Below, piece after piece: positions 35,638-44,397 of a stretch of 64,000 nt of DNA. A model generated the notes under the pieces. It did no database searches. It saw nothing but the letters and a program-made list of their open reading frames with translations, and was not told the DNA's origin. The stretch lies in the NCBI GenBank assembly GCA_036387135.1, contig DASVUH010000018.1:71941-135940 (forward strand). The letters are read 5' to 3'. The position numbers and the translations under genes are program-made. This DNA is from JALZCH01 sp036387135. GTDB taxonomy: Bacteria > Acidobacteriota > Blastocatellia > Pyrinomonadales > Pyrinomonadaceae. The first letter of the stretch is position 1; every line of letters begins with the position of its first letter.

Positions 35638-36708
35638 TTACGGTTTTTTCTCATCTTTCGGCGTTTCTTCGACAGTCTCGTCGTCATCCAAAATCTTAAC
35701 TTCAGAGCCGTATTTTTGATAATTGCGAAACCGAATTTGATTGCGGCTTTCGTAGAATTGATCGCGGTAACGCGAAGTCAAACGTACGTCCGAAGCAAGC
35801 GGAAGCAAATATTTCAAATCGCCGATTGCCACCCAATCGTAATCAATTTCGCGGCTCGCGGCTCGAATCGGAAAATCATCGGGAATTTCCGTAGCTTCCT
35901 GCTCGACTCGCAACACGCGCGAATTTTCCCGGTCAACCCAGATTTTGCCGCGATAACCGGAAACGGTTGATTGCGGAATCAAATCAACCGACGTGATAAC
36001 TTGTTTCGAGTTAATGCGTTTGACCGAATATTCATAAACGATTGCGCGCCGCCCGCGCAGAGTGTCGGTATCAACCGCACGAAACTCGGTTTTGCTTTCG
36101 GGTTTGAAAATCGAAGCCAAAACGGTAACAAATTCGCCCGCGCTCGTTGTTCCGCCGACTTTCATATAACTCTGCTGCGCTTTTTCTTCCGCCTGCGGAA
36201 TTCCGTTAATTGCTAAAACTTTATAATCCTCGCCTTTGTCGGCGCTATAGCTGACGGCGACGGTCAATTTGTCGGCGGACTGGAAATTGTTGGTTTTGGC
36301 ATAAGCGTGAGAACGCGAGACAAGCTGTTTGACGACGAAATCGGGCATTTCGTCGAGCGAAGCAAGCGTCACTTCGCGCGCTTTGGTTAAAAGCTCATTT
36401 GCTTCTTTTTCCGAAGGCAAAGTTGCCGCCGTCGGATTTGAACGCCGTCGGGCGGCTTCTTCGAGAGTGCGCGCTAAAACCGCGTCGCCGCTTTTCGACT
36501 GCACCAGACTTCGGAGCGGTTCGGTCATTACAAACCCGATGCCGCGCTGCCTGATTTGTTCGATTAAAGCGTCGCGTTTCGCAGGACTTTTTTGCACCTC
36601 GTAAAGCGATTTGACAAACTCGGCTTGCGTCAAAGGCTGCGCGGTTTGTGCGGAAAGTGCGGGCGCAAAAATGACTGTAAAAATAAAAACCAAAAGCAAA
36701 TTTCGCAT
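35638..36708 (-). CDS. Secreted protein of unknown function
   Basis: A 356-residue exported protein with signal peptide LLLVFIFTVIFAPALSAQ. The first half is helical (RDALIEQIRQRGIGFVMTEPLRSLV), followed by a beta-rich region with GRRAIVYEYSVKRIN and GKIWVDRENSRVLRVEQEA, reminiscent of LolA/outer-membrane lipoprotein-sorting-like folds. The C-terminus is acidic and Lys-rich. Such proteins are widespread in acidobacteria. No catalytic motif seen. Confidence 0.75.
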   Translation of the reverse strand: MRNLLLVFIFTVIFAPALSAQTAQPLTQAEFVKSLYEVQKSPAKRDALIEQIRQRGIGFVMTEPLRSLVQSKSGDAVLARTLEEAARRRSNPTAATLPSEKEANELLTKAREVTLASLDEMPDFVVKQLVSRSHAYAKTNNFQSADKLTVAVSYSADKGEDYKVLAINGIPQAEEKAQQSYMKVGGTTSAGEFVTVLASIFKPESKTEFRAVDTDTLRGRRAIVYEYSVKRINSKQVITSVDLIPQSTVSGYRGKIWVDRENSRVLRVEQEATEIPDDFPIRAASREIDYDWVAIGDLKYLLPLASDVRLTSRYRDQFYESRNQIRFRNYQKYGSEVKILDDDETVEETPKDEKKP

Positions 36709-36820
36709 ATTTATAAATCCGAAAGGTCTTGAAAAGACTAGACGAAAGTAAGACGCGGTTCGGTTGCTTTTAGTTTCATCCCAGAGAGAAAGAGAAGTAA
36801 AGTTTTGTAAAATTTAGGAT

Positions 36821-37192
36821 TTAAGCCGTTCGCAGTTTTGCGCCAAGCCAGGTCGTCGGAACGAGCAGCCCAAGAAAAATCAGGTGATACCAAAGCGGAA
36901 TAACGTTCCAAAACTGCGCTTGAATAAAAATTCCAAATGCCAGCAACAGAACGCCAAGTATAAGCGCCGTCTGGATTTGATTTTTCTTTGCAATCAACGC
37001 CGCGACATAGCCGGAAATGAGCGAAATAAAAATGCTGCGCGCGAGCGAAATCAGCAGAATCGGAGTGCTGAAATTCTTTAAGCCTTCGCCGTACCAATCA
37101 GGCGAAAGAATTAGCAAAGTTAAATCGCTTACCACCCAAAAAGCCGTCCATAAAATGAACCCGCCGATCACGGCAAAAATATTTTTGAGCAT
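36821..37192 (-). CDS. Four-helix membrane protein of unknown function
   Basis: A 123-residue integral membrane protein with four hydrophobic segments (IFAVIGGFILWTAFWVVSDL; ARSIFISLISGYVAALIA; ALILGVLLLAFGIFIQAQF; LIFLGLLVPTTWLG). No family recognised with certainty. It is on the minus strand between two other minus-strand genes and follows a terminator, so it is probably transcribed on its own. Confidence 0.7.
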   Translation of the reverse strand: MLKNIFAVIGGFILWTAFWVVSDLTLLILSPDWYGEGLKNFSTPILLISLARSIFISLISGYVAALIAKKNQIQTALILGVLLLAFGIFIQAQFWNVIPLWYHLIFLGLLVPTTWLGAKLRTA

Positions 37193-37200
37193 AAAATTAA

Positions 37201-37238
37201 AAAATGAAGGTCGAACAAATTTGCTCGACCTTCATTTT
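37201..37238 (-). terminator. Terminator after the RecA-like ATPase gene
   Basis: A perfect 14-bp stem AAAATGAAGGTCGA (37201-37214) with its complement (37225-37238) and a 10-nt loop. It lies three bases after the stop codon of the minus-strand ATPase gene. Confidence 0.85.
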
Positions 37239-37241
37239 AAA

Positions 37242-38288
37242 CTAAGCGGCTTTAATTTTTTTAGCGGTTGGTTTTTCCTCAGTTGCCGCCTCATTTTGAG
37301 AGGCTTTTGTTTTTTCAATTTTCGCAGTAATTCGGCGGTCTAAATCGGCGATTTGTTCGGCGTTTAAATGATAAATGTTCGGCTGGTTGTGATAAACCTT
37401 TGCGCCCGTCACGATGTCGGCGCGTTTGAAACCGTTGGCTTCGGCTTTCTCCACCAAATCGTCAATCGTCATTTGCGGCGGCGCAATCGAAATCGGCGAT
37501 TTGTCTTCGATAAATTCCGGCACAGCCGACGGCGCGGGATTTTCAAACGCCAGATTCAGGGCTTCTTCGCCGCGCATATGGTCGAGAAAATCTTTGAATC
37601 CAATGTTGCCGGTCAATTCAAAACCTACTTCAAACGCCGGAGAATTTGATTTGACGACCTGAAACACGCGCAAAATTTCGCCGTCGCGTTCCTGCAACGA
37701 AACCTCGACCATTACATCCACGAAATATTCCAACCCCGAAGCGGTCATCGGCAGCACGCGCCCGATTTCGTTGTCTTCTTTGGCTTCTTTCCCGCGCGCC
37801 GCAATCTGGTCGGCGATAACGACAGATTTGCCCGATTCGATGCAGAGCTTTCGCAAAACCGATTGCAAAATCATCTGGTCGGCGGCGAGCTGTTCTGCGG
37901 AGGGCTGAGCAAGCGGATCGCCGGTTTCGGCGCGCACGGCTTCGAGCATTTCCGAATGCTTCGCGCCGAAATACGCCGCCCAACTGTCCAGAGCGAAACA
38001 ACCGTAATTTTGCTCGCGTCCCTCGCCGTTCAAAGCCCAATCAATAAATTCGGGCAATTCGTCGGGCGATTCGATTTCGAGAGCATCAAACGTTACGCCG
38101 ACGCCTTTCAGCAGACGCGATTTGCGTTCGGTGTCGAAAATGCAAAGCTTTCCGAGTCCGGCTTCCGACAAAGAGCGGATAAAATGGCTTTTGCCGACTC
38201 CGGCTCCGCCGCGCACTGCAATCACGAGGCGCTGCTGCCGCGGAACGCGGCTCAATGGATTAATTTTCGGTTTCGCAGTTGTTTTCAT
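37242..38288 (-). CDS. RecA-fold ATPase, phage-type AAA_24-like
   Basis: A 348-residue cytoplasmic ATPase. The P-loop is VRGGAGVGKSHFIRSL (Gly-rich, Lys about residue 33), Walker B is CFALDSWAAYF (about residues 97-107), and VVIADQIAARGK follows. This matches the AAA_24/Sak4-like group of RecA-fold ATPases, often in phage recombination modules. The C-terminus carries a TIDDLVEKAEANGFKRADIV helical region and a Lys/Ala-rich tail. No other phage genes are near, so it is an isolated gene, perhaps a relic or domesticated copy. Two dyad operators lie upstream. Confidence 0.82.
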   Translation of the reverse strand: MKTTAKPKINPLSRVPRQQRLVIAVRGGAGVGKSHFIRSLSEAGLGKLCIFDTERKSRLLKGVGVTFDALEIESPDELPEFIDWALNGEGREQNYGCFALDSWAAYFGAKHSEMLEAVRAETGDPLAQPSAEQLAADQMILQSVLRKLCIESGKSVVIADQIAARGKEAKEDNEIGRVLPMTASGLEYFVDVMVEVSLQERDGEILRVFQVVKSNSPAFEVGFELTGNIGFKDFLDHMRGEEALNLAFENPAPSAVPEFIEDKSPISIAPPQMTIDDLVEKAEANGFKRADIVTGAKVYHNQPNIYHLNAEQIADLDRRITAKIEKTKASQNEAATEEKPTAKKIKAA

Positions 38289-38355
38289 TTACTAAATTCT
38301 CCTTAAAGCAGTTCTTTTAATAATCGGTTTTAAATCAAACTGCGAAAAGCAGTTC

Positions 38356-38371
38356 GTTTCATTTGTGAAAC
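38356..38371. promoter_or_regulatory. Operator-like dyad 1
   Basis: GTTTCA, four-base spacer, TGAAAC: a perfect dyad. It lies 68 bp upstream of the ATPase start and is 38 bp (centre to centre) from a second copy. Probable repressor site in a divergent promoter region. Confidence 0.55.
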
Positions 38372-38392
38372 AAGATAGCATTAAACAGATTC

Positions 38393-38410
38393 TGTTTCAA
38401 GTGTGAAACA
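38393..38410. promoter_or_regulatory. Operator-like dyad 2
   Basis: TGTTTCA, four-base spacer, TGAAACA: a longer perfect dyad of the same consensus as the site at 38356. It lies between the divergent ATPase and lytic transglycosylase genes. Confidence 0.55.
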
Positions 38411-38509
38411 AAACTTTTTCAAAAAATGTTTCTCAAAATTGACAAAGCGCATCGTTTCTTTTTTATCCTGTTATCATCAAATCGGTCGCCTGAAAGGAAT
38501 TTTCAAAAG

Positions 38510-40846
38510 TTGTTACGTCAAAAATTATTTCTCACTGTTTTCGCCGCGTTATTGTTGCTCGTTCCGCTTTCCACTTCGAGCTGCGCTTATATTTGGCGCG
38601 CCGCCGAACCGCCGCAATCAAGCGAGGCGCAGGCTCTGGAAAACCTGCGCCGTTTGTCGAAAAACGGCTTGCCGCCGGAATCGGTCGTCGCGCAGCTTGA
38701 GACAAATTATCCGAACACCAAAACCGCAGCTCTCGCCAGACTGCTCCGCGCTCAGATTCGTTTGCAAAATAATGATCCGGCGGGCGCGGCGTCGCTGCTT
38801 GATAATCTGAATTTGATTCGGCAAAAGACCGAGGTCGGCGATTACGCTTTGTGGCTGCGTGGACAAGCATTCTCAAAAGCGGGCAGAAACAGTGATGCAC
38901 AAGCAGTTTTCGAGCAGTTGATTAGTAATTTTCCAAACTCTATGCGCGTCCGCGACGCTAAATTGGGTTTGGCGGAACTCAGAAAACAAACGGGCGAAAC
39001 GGAAAGGGTTGTCAGCGTCGTACAGGATTTGCTTGATAAAAACGATGCCTCGGCGTGGCTCATAGTGGCACAGGCTTACGAGCAAAAGGGCGACGCGGCA
39101 AACGCCATCGCCGCTTATCGCAAAATCTATTTCTTCGCGCCCGCGTCCTCGCAGGCGGTTGATGCTTCTGCGGCTTTAACGCGCTTAGGCTCTAACACAA
39201 ACTCTGCAACTGCCGAAGAAATCTTCGCTCGCGGCGAAGCGCTGTTTGCGGCAAAAAAATACGCGGATGCGGCAAACGCTTATCAAATGGCGGCGACCGC
39301 TTTTCCCGCCGCGATGACCCCGAAACATCAACTCAATCGCGGCATCGCGCTGGCAAATTTAAAACGCGCGGGTGAAGCGGCTTCGGCTTTTAATTCGATT
39401 CCGGCTTCTGCCGGAGAAATTAAAGCTCAGGCGCTTTCGGAATCGGCAAAAGCGTATGCAAATGCACGTTTGTGGCAGCAGGCGCGCGCGACAACCGATG
39501 AATTGCGCCGCCAATTTCCGAACAGCAATTTGACGGCGAAAACTTTTATCGCTGTCGGAATGGAGGCGCGAGACGCGAAAAACACCGCCGAAGAAAGTTA
39601 TTATTTGCGAACCGCAATCTCCGCTTACCCGAATTTCGTCGAAGTCGGGCAGGCGCAGTTCGAGCTGGCGTGGCTCGAACATCAGACGAAAAATTTCACG
39701 GTTTCCTCGCAGATGCTAACCGAGCATCTGGCGCGTTATGCCGATAAAGACACGACTTATCGCGGGCGAGCCGGTTATTGGGCGGCTCGCGACTCGGAAC
39801 GTGCCGGAAAAATCGCCGAGGCGTGTTTTTTGTACGATGCGGTGCTTTATCGCTACGACGCTAATTGGTACGGCTATCTGGCGAAACAGCGATTGGACAA
39901 TCTAAAAGCAAATCGTCAATGCCCGGCAAACGCCAATTTTGCGGCTGATTCTTCGGTCGGACGCGCAGCGGCGAATTTAAAAATCGTGACCGTCGCGGCG
40001 GAAACTGCCGGAACGCGCGAAGCGGATAACATCAAAAAAGCCGACGAATTGGCGACAATAGCCCTTTTTGATTGGGCGTTGGCGGAATTAAATGAAGCCG
40101 GAAAAACCGCGCCGAACAGTCCGAAAGTAAATTTAGGTTTGGCTCGTCTTTATCGTCTGCGCGATGACAACGTATCGGCGCTGCTTGCGCTGGCGAAAAG
40201 CTACCCGGATTATTCGCAGATGAAACCGGAAGAAATGACGCGCGAGGAATGGGACATTTTTTATCCTTTAAATCATTGGGATTCAATCAAACGCTGGGCG
40301 GCGGCGCGAAATCTGGACGCTTATACGGTCGCGGGCTTGATTCGTCAGGAATCCGTTTTCAACTCGCGCGCCAAATCGCCCGCGAACGCTTTCGGGTTGA
40401 TGCAGCTTATTATGCCGACGGCGCGTTCGATGGCGCGAAAATACGGTTCAGCGCCCGTCAATTCGGCGGAAGATTTATACAATCCGCCTTTAAACATCGA
40501 GCTTGGCACGGCTTATATGCGCGAGCAGTTGGACAAATACGGGCGCATCGAATATTTGGCGGTCGCTTACAACGCCGGACCGGGCAGAGTCGTGTCGTGG
40601 CGACAGAGCTTGCCGCTCGAAATTGACGAGTTTGCCGAAGCGATTCCGTTTCGAGAAACGCGCGGTTATGTGCAGGGCGTGATCCGCAATTCGGCGCAAT
40701 ATCGTCGGCTTTATGATGCTAACGGACTGTTTAAACCAAACGTTGGAACCAAAGCCGTACGCGCTGTTGTTGACACACAGCCCGCCTCCGAAATCGCCAA
40801 AGAATTCCCTGATTTGGTAATTTCCGAAGATAAAACAAGCGAGTAA
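38510..40846 (+). CDS. Soluble-type lytic transglycosylase lipoprotein with TPR superhelix
   Basis: About 778 residues from TTG 38510, preceded by AAGGA; the frame is open from ATG 38426, but the shorter form gives a clean lipoprotein signal (LFLTVFAALLLLVPLSTSSC). TPR-like helices run through residues about 60-590 (such as AARDSERAGKIAEACFLYDAV). The C-terminal SLT domain has VAGLIRQESVFNSRAKS with the catalytic Glu, AFGLMQLIMPTA and YLAVAYNAGPGRV. Like Slt70 it would cleave the MurNAc-GlcNAc bond of peptidoglycan with 1,6-anhydro product, in the periplasm. Start choice is uncertain. Confidence 0.9.
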   Translation: MLRQKLFLTVFAALLLLVPLSTSSCAYIWRAAEPPQSSEAQALENLRRLSKNGLPPESVVAQLETNYPNTKTAALARLLRAQIRLQNNDPAGAASLLDNLNLIRQKTEVGDYALWLRGQAFSKAGRNSDAQAVFEQLISNFPNSMRVRDAKLGLAELRKQTGETERVVSVVQDLLDKNDASAWLIVAQAYEQKGDAANAIAAYRKIYFFAPASSQAVDASAALTRLGSNTNSATAEEIFARGEALFAAKKYADAANAYQMAATAFPAAMTPKHQLNRGIALANLKRAGEAASAFNSIPASAGEIKAQALSESAKAYANARLWQQARATTDELRRQFPNSNLTAKTFIAVGMEARDAKNTAEESYYLRTAISAYPNFVEVGQAQFELAWLEHQTKNFTVSSQMLTEHLARYADKDTTYRGRAGYWAARDSERAGKIAEACFLYDAVLYRYDANWYGYLAKQRLDNLKANRQCPANANFAADSSVGRAAANLKIVTVAAETAGTREADNIKKADELATIALFDWALAELNEAGKTAPNSPKVNLGLARLYRLRDDNVSALLALAKSYPDYSQMKPEEMTREEWDIFYPLNHWDSIKRWAAARNLDAYTVAGLIRQESVFNSRAKSPANAFGLMQLIMPTARSMARKYGSAPVNSAEDLYNPPLNIELGTAYMREQLDKYGRIEYLAVAYNAGPGRVVSWRQSLPLEIDEFAEAIPFRETRGYVQGVIRNSAQYRRLYDANGLFKPNVGTKAVRAVVDTQPASEIAKEFPDLVISEDKTSE

Positions 40847-40853
40847 AAATTTT

Positions 40854-40920
40854 TACCACAGAGACACGGAGAGGCACAGAGAATAAATAAAAATCTCTGT
40901 GCCTCTGTGTTTCTTTGGGC
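40854..40920. repeat. Word-repeat hairpin, CAGAGACACGGAG type
   Basis: Left arm (40854-40882) with CAGAGACACGGAGAGGCACAG words; right arm (40894-40920) its imperfect reverse complement; loop of about 11 bp. It lies between the convergent transglycosylase and DoxX genes and may double as a terminator. Confidence 0.8.
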
Positions 40921-40929
40921 TGAAAAACT

Positions 40930-41355
40930 TTAAGTAACTTCAGCGGCACGGCTGCTTGTTCGGGTTCTGCCCATCAGAGAATCCAAGCTCCAAATGCCCG
41001 AACCGCGTGCCGCGATGTAGAGAAAGACGAAACAATAAGCGACCGCCAATTCGCCGCGATTTTGGAGCGGTAAAAAGGCTTGCATACTGTGATGCGACAT
41101 AAAATATGCAACCGCCATTGTGCCGCTGGCAATAAAAGCGGCTATTCCGGCAAACAAACCGAGCATAATCATCAATCCGCCGACTAATTCAATTACTCCG
41201 GCGACAGCCATTAACGGACTCAAACCTTGTCCGCCTCCACCCTGGCTTGGCGGAAAACTCAATAGTTTCTGTGTGCCGTGCCAGAGAAATAAAAAACCTA
41301 CAATAATCCGCATCAGCGCATAAATCTGCGGCTCGAATCTTCCCAAAAATCCCAT
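40930..41355 (-). CDS. DoxX-family membrane protein
   Basis: A 141-residue four-helix membrane protein: LMRIIVGFLFLWHGTQKLL at the start, then AVAGVIELVGGLMIMLGLFAGIAAFIAS, and VAYCFVFLYIAARG. The HGTQK and GVIELVGG motifs are typical of DoxX. Members are linked to quinone-related or sulfur/oxidative-stress functions, but the role here is unknown. Confidence 0.9.
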   Translation of the reverse strand: MGFLGRFEPQIYALMRIIVGFLFLWHGTQKLLSFPPSQGGGGQGLSPLMAVAGVIELVGGLMIMLGLFAGIAAFIASGTMAVAYFMSHHSMQAFLPLQNRGELAVAYCFVFLYIAARGSGIWSLDSLMGRTRTSSRAAEVT

Positions 41356-41489
41356 TACTTTTTAACCCTTTCCTTGAATTTTGATTAAGACGTTTCAAAT
41401 CAAAAGTCGGATGCTTTTTTTATAACTAATACAATACAAACGGCGGTTGGAAAATACGAGCGAAATAAAATATTTGTTTCTCGCTTAAA

Positions 41490-41522
41490 ACAGAAAAGGG
41501 AAAGATTCTTCTTTCCCTTTCC
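41490..41522 (-). terminator. Terminator after the GAF protein gene
   Basis: AAAGGGAAAG (41495-41504), loop ATTCTT, CTTTCCCTTT (41511-41520). On the minus strand T-rich sequence follows the stem. It lies 25 bp past the stop at 41546. Confidence 0.75.
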
Positions 41523-41545
41523 TCCGATAAAGTTGTGCGTTTTTA

Positions 41546-43147
41546 CTAAACCGCTGCGCCCGGATAATCCGTGCCGAGTCTGGTTTCGTCGCCTTCCGCC
41601 AGAGTGTTGACCAATTCGTAATGAAAATAATCGAATTTTCCGGCGACCTGCGGCGAAACTCGTTTGTCGTACATCTCGCGCGAGCGGTCAACGGCTTCGC
41701 GCAGCCGGTCGTATAAATCTCCTGCTTGTCTGCCTTCTTTGACCTTTTGCTCGTTGTAGAGCTTGATTTCGGAAACGAGCAGGCGAGCAAAACGGCGAGC
41801 GTCGTTGTGAAGCCGTCGTTCATCATCAGGCACGTTAATCGGCAATTCGACGTTGCGGTCTCCGAAACGCGGTGTCGGCGCGGGTTGCTGCGGTTGATAA
41901 GTTTCGACGGCGGGTTGCGATTGATAAGTTTCAAAAGCTTTCGGCTGCTCGATTTCCGGTTGATACGGTTGATAAGACGAAGCGTATTCGTTAATGGTTT
42001 CGACTTCGCGAGGCGGTTCAACCGTCGAATATTGCTCGGAAACCGGCTCTTCGACCGGAGCCGGAGCTTCGTTGACCGAAGGCGCGATTGAAGGCGCGGG
42101 CATTTGCGAAAAATTCTCGTATGTTTCCTGATAATCGGTTTCCGCAGGCTGCGATTGATTCGTTTCGACTTCCGGTTCCGGCGCGACCTGAGCTTGATAA
42201 TTATAATTTCCGTTGCGCACACCGGAAGGCGATGGAGACGCTGTTTCGATTGCCGGCGTCGAAGAAACAAAAGAGCTTTCGGTTTGACGAGCCGGCTGCG
42301 ACGCAGGCATCTGAGGCGCGGTAAAGCTGGACAACGGACGAGGCGGAGGCGTTTTCGCGGCTGCCAGTAATTCGACAGTCAAGCTCGCCACTCGGACGAG
42401 CATTTCGAGAGCTTCCGTCTGGACGGTTTTCCCATCTGTCCCTTCGTCGGCATATAACGCAGCGACGCCGCGCCCGCGCACGATGAGCGGAATCGCCAGA
42501 GCGTTTTGCGACGAGCCGAAATGTAACTTCTCCAAAAACTGTTGGTCGTCGCGATGAGCGTTTCCCGCCCCGCTTTCGATGCTTTGATTTTTAATTGCCG
42601 CGCCCAAAATCGAATCGTTGGCGATTGGCAAAAACACTTCACGAACGGATTCTTCGGCTTCGGCGGCAGCTTCGTCGCCGAAAACTTTCCAGCCGATCAA
42701 ATGGTCGCTTTTGACGATAAACAGCGCGCCGCGCGGAGCGAAATCTCCGGCGTGTCGGACGAGGGCTTTTAAAATCTCGGCTTGCGACGCCTGACTGCTG
42801 ATGTCGTTGACGGCATCGCGCAGAGAGGAATAATTCGCCGGTTCGACGACGGGCGCGGGCGGTTCGAGGGCGGCGAATTTCTCCGACGCTTCGTTCGAGC
42901 CTTCTTCGCGCGCGATGCGAATGTGTTCGCCGACGATTGTCGTAAACGAATCGTCAATTTTTACGTCCTGAAGATCGCGCGACAAAAGAGAGCGAAATTG
43001 TTCTTCGATGTGGCTGCGATGGCGTTCAAATTCCGATTCGAGCGAATCGTGCAGTTTTTCGACTTCCTGCCGGACATCGGCGAAAGCGGATTTAAAATAA
43101 TTATCAACTTCAGTCCGCAGACTGTTTTCCAATTCTTCGTTAGTCAC
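41546..43147 (-). CDS. GAF-domain protein with coiled-coil start and Pro/Gln-rich linker
   Basis: A 533-residue cytoplasmic protein. Residues 1-60 are a predicted coiled coil (DVRQEVEKLHDSLESEFERH). Residues about 110-262 resemble a GAF domain (GALFIVKSDHLIGWKVFG; NALAIPLIVRGRGVAALYADE). Residues about 270-435 are a Pro/Gln/Glu/Tyr-rich disordered linker with repeated YQ motifs. The C-terminal 90 residues (HNDARRFARLLVSEIKLYNEQK, then DLYDRLREAVDRSREMYDK) are a conserved helical domain found in other acidobacterial signalling proteins. No output enzyme is present, so it may be a scaffold in a signalling or polarity system (inference). Confidence 0.8.
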   Translation of the reverse strand: MTNEELENSLRTEVDNYFKSAFADVRQEVEKLHDSLESEFERHRSHIEEQFRSLLSRDLQDVKIDDSFTTIVGEHIRIAREEGSNEASEKFAALEPPAPVVEPANYSSLRDAVNDISSQASQAEILKALVRHAGDFAPRGALFIVKSDHLIGWKVFGDEAAAEAEESVREVFLPIANDSILGAAIKNQSIESGAGNAHRDDQQFLEKLHFGSSQNALAIPLIVRGRGVAALYADEGTDGKTVQTEALEMLVRVASLTVELLAAAKTPPPRPLSSFTAPQMPASQPARQTESSFVSSTPAIETASPSPSGVRNGNYNYQAQVAPEPEVETNQSQPAETDYQETYENFSQMPAPSIAPSVNEAPAPVEEPVSEQYSTVEPPREVETINEYASSYQPYQPEIEQPKAFETYQSQPAVETYQPQQPAPTPRFGDRNVELPINVPDDERRLHNDARRFARLLVSEIKLYNEQKVKEGRQAGDLYDRLREAVDRSREMYDKRVSPQVAGKFDYFHYELVNTLAEGDETRLGTDYPGAAV

Positions 43148-43401
43148 TGTTTTGATTCTACCTCCGGTTATTCAAGGCACTGCTTTGGAGTTTATTTCGA
43201 TGCAGGCTGGAAAGCAATTAAAAAGGTTAAAAAGGCGTGTAAAAATTTGCGGCGTCGAAACGCGCCAAAAAAATTATGTACGCCGCGCGCCGAAACTGTC
43301 AAGGAAATCTTTTAATAACTTTGAATTGGCGCGGAAACATACAGCATAAAGTTAAAAAGTACGTAATTACGATCCGCTTCAATAATTTGTCCGGTACGAC
43401 T

Positions 43402-43734
43402 TTATGGTAAAACAAGCAATGAAACGGCATTATCTTCATAAAACAATTTAATAACGTCAAAATCGCGACGCAATAATTCTTCTACTTGCCGTGTCGAGCA
43501 ATTTCCCAAACGCACCCACACAACTTTCGGCGGATTACCAAACACAAGGCTCAGGTCGTGCATATCCGCATCTTTCGAGACGATCATAAAATCATTGTCT
43601 TTTGCATAATCCCAAACCAGCGGATCGGAAGTCGCTTTTAAACCAATATCTCGGACGTGAACTGAATGTGGGAAAATATCAGCCAAAAGAAGCGCCAATT
43701 TATGCGACAAGTTTTCGTCAAAAAGCAGTTTCAC
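43402..43734 (-). CDS. DUF5615 PIN-like toxin
   Basis: A 110-residue PIN-like protein. The acidic residues of the fold appear in MKLLFDENLSHKLALLL (Asp6, Glu7), MIVSKDADMHDL and the central VRDIGL region. DUF5615 proteins form the toxin half of a toxin-antitoxin pair with DUF433 proteins (VapBC45-like) and are presumed RNases. The start overlaps the antitoxin stop by 4 bp (ATGA type), so translation is coupled. Length is normal for the family. Confidence 0.9.
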   Translation of the reverse strand: MKLLFDENLSHKLALLLADIFPHSVHVRDIGLKATSDPLVWDYAKDNDFMIVSKDADMHDLSLVFGNPPKVVWVRLGNCSTRQVEELLRRDFDVIKLFYEDNAVSLLVLP

Positions 43735-43961
43735 GCAGCAACGGGAGCCGTCATCAACCGGCGTTCACGGTCGGCAGCGTATGCAATACAGGCTTTTAAA
43801 TCTTGGCGCGTCAAATCGGGAAAATCCTCAAGAATTTCTTCTTCAGTCATTTCGGAAGCCAAATATTCAAGAACTTCATAAACCGTAATCCGTAAACCGC
43901 GAACACAAGGTTTGCCGCCGCGTTTATTCGGTTCAATTGTGATGTAATTTCGGTAATCCAT
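43731..43961 (-). CDS. DUF433 antitoxin
   Basis: A 76-residue protein with the DUF433 signature: YITIEPNKRGGKPCVRGLRITVYEVLEYLA and MTEEEILEDFPDLTRQDLKACIAYA. The second part is a helix-turn-helix-like element for DNA binding and autoregulation. It precedes and overlaps the toxin gene, the standard order. Confidence 0.92.
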   Translation of the reverse strand: MDYRNYITIEPNKRGGKPCVRGLRITVYEVLEYLASEMTEEEILEDFPDLTRQDLKACIAYAADRERRLMTAPVAA

Positions 43962-44028
43962 ACTTGAAATTATCAGCTATAGCAAAAGCAAACAACAGAG
44001 ATTTTGCAAAAGTTGAATCTCAATTTTA

Positions 44029-44352
44029 TCACTGAGACTGGTACCTTTGCCTTGAAGATTCTCGCCAAACTGCTTGAGCGAAATCAAGAAGTTGAGCGGC
44101 AACTTCTCGTAATTCTTCTTCGTCCATTTCGTGCAGCGTAGCCTGAATGTTGCCTTTAGCTGTAACACGGTCACGTAAAGCGTTGTAATCTTCTTGCAAG
44201 TCCTCAGATAAATCTTTCTCGTTGATGAAAGAGAATCCGCGAGTCAAAGCTCCAATCAATCGTTCGCGCAAACTATCGGGCGAAGTTGCCAATGCGGAGA
44301 TTGCTTTTGTGCATTCAATCGAAGCATTACGAATATTTGGTCTATGAGCCAT
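44029..44352 (-). CDS. Small helical protein of unknown function
   Basis: A 107-residue protein, almost all predicted helix: IRNASIECTKAISALATSPDSLRERL and EDLQEDYNALRDRVTA and EEELREVAAQLLDFAQAVW. No signal or membrane segment. It lies between the toxin-antitoxin pair and nfu on the same strand. I do not recognise the family; it might belong with the toxin-antitoxin region. Confidence 0.6.
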   Translation of the reverse strand: MAHRPNIRNASIECTKAISALATSPDSLRERLIGALTRGFSFINEKDLSEDLQEDYNALRDRVTAKGNIQATLHEMDEEELREVAAQLLDFAQAVWRESSRQRYQSQ

Positions 44353-44397
44353 AATTTACAAATTGTTTGTCTTCACCACAAATCATATAACTTTAAA

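Noticed and set aside
41485..42270. 261-residue minus-strand ORF, Arg/Lys-rich
   Set aside because: It lies in another frame over the linker of the GAF protein; its Arg/Ser-rich composition is that of a frame shadow.
43152..43349. 65-residue plus-strand ORF between the GAF and toxin genes
   Set aside because: No domain, no ribosome site and a basic composition typical of chance frames; this gap otherwise shows nothing.
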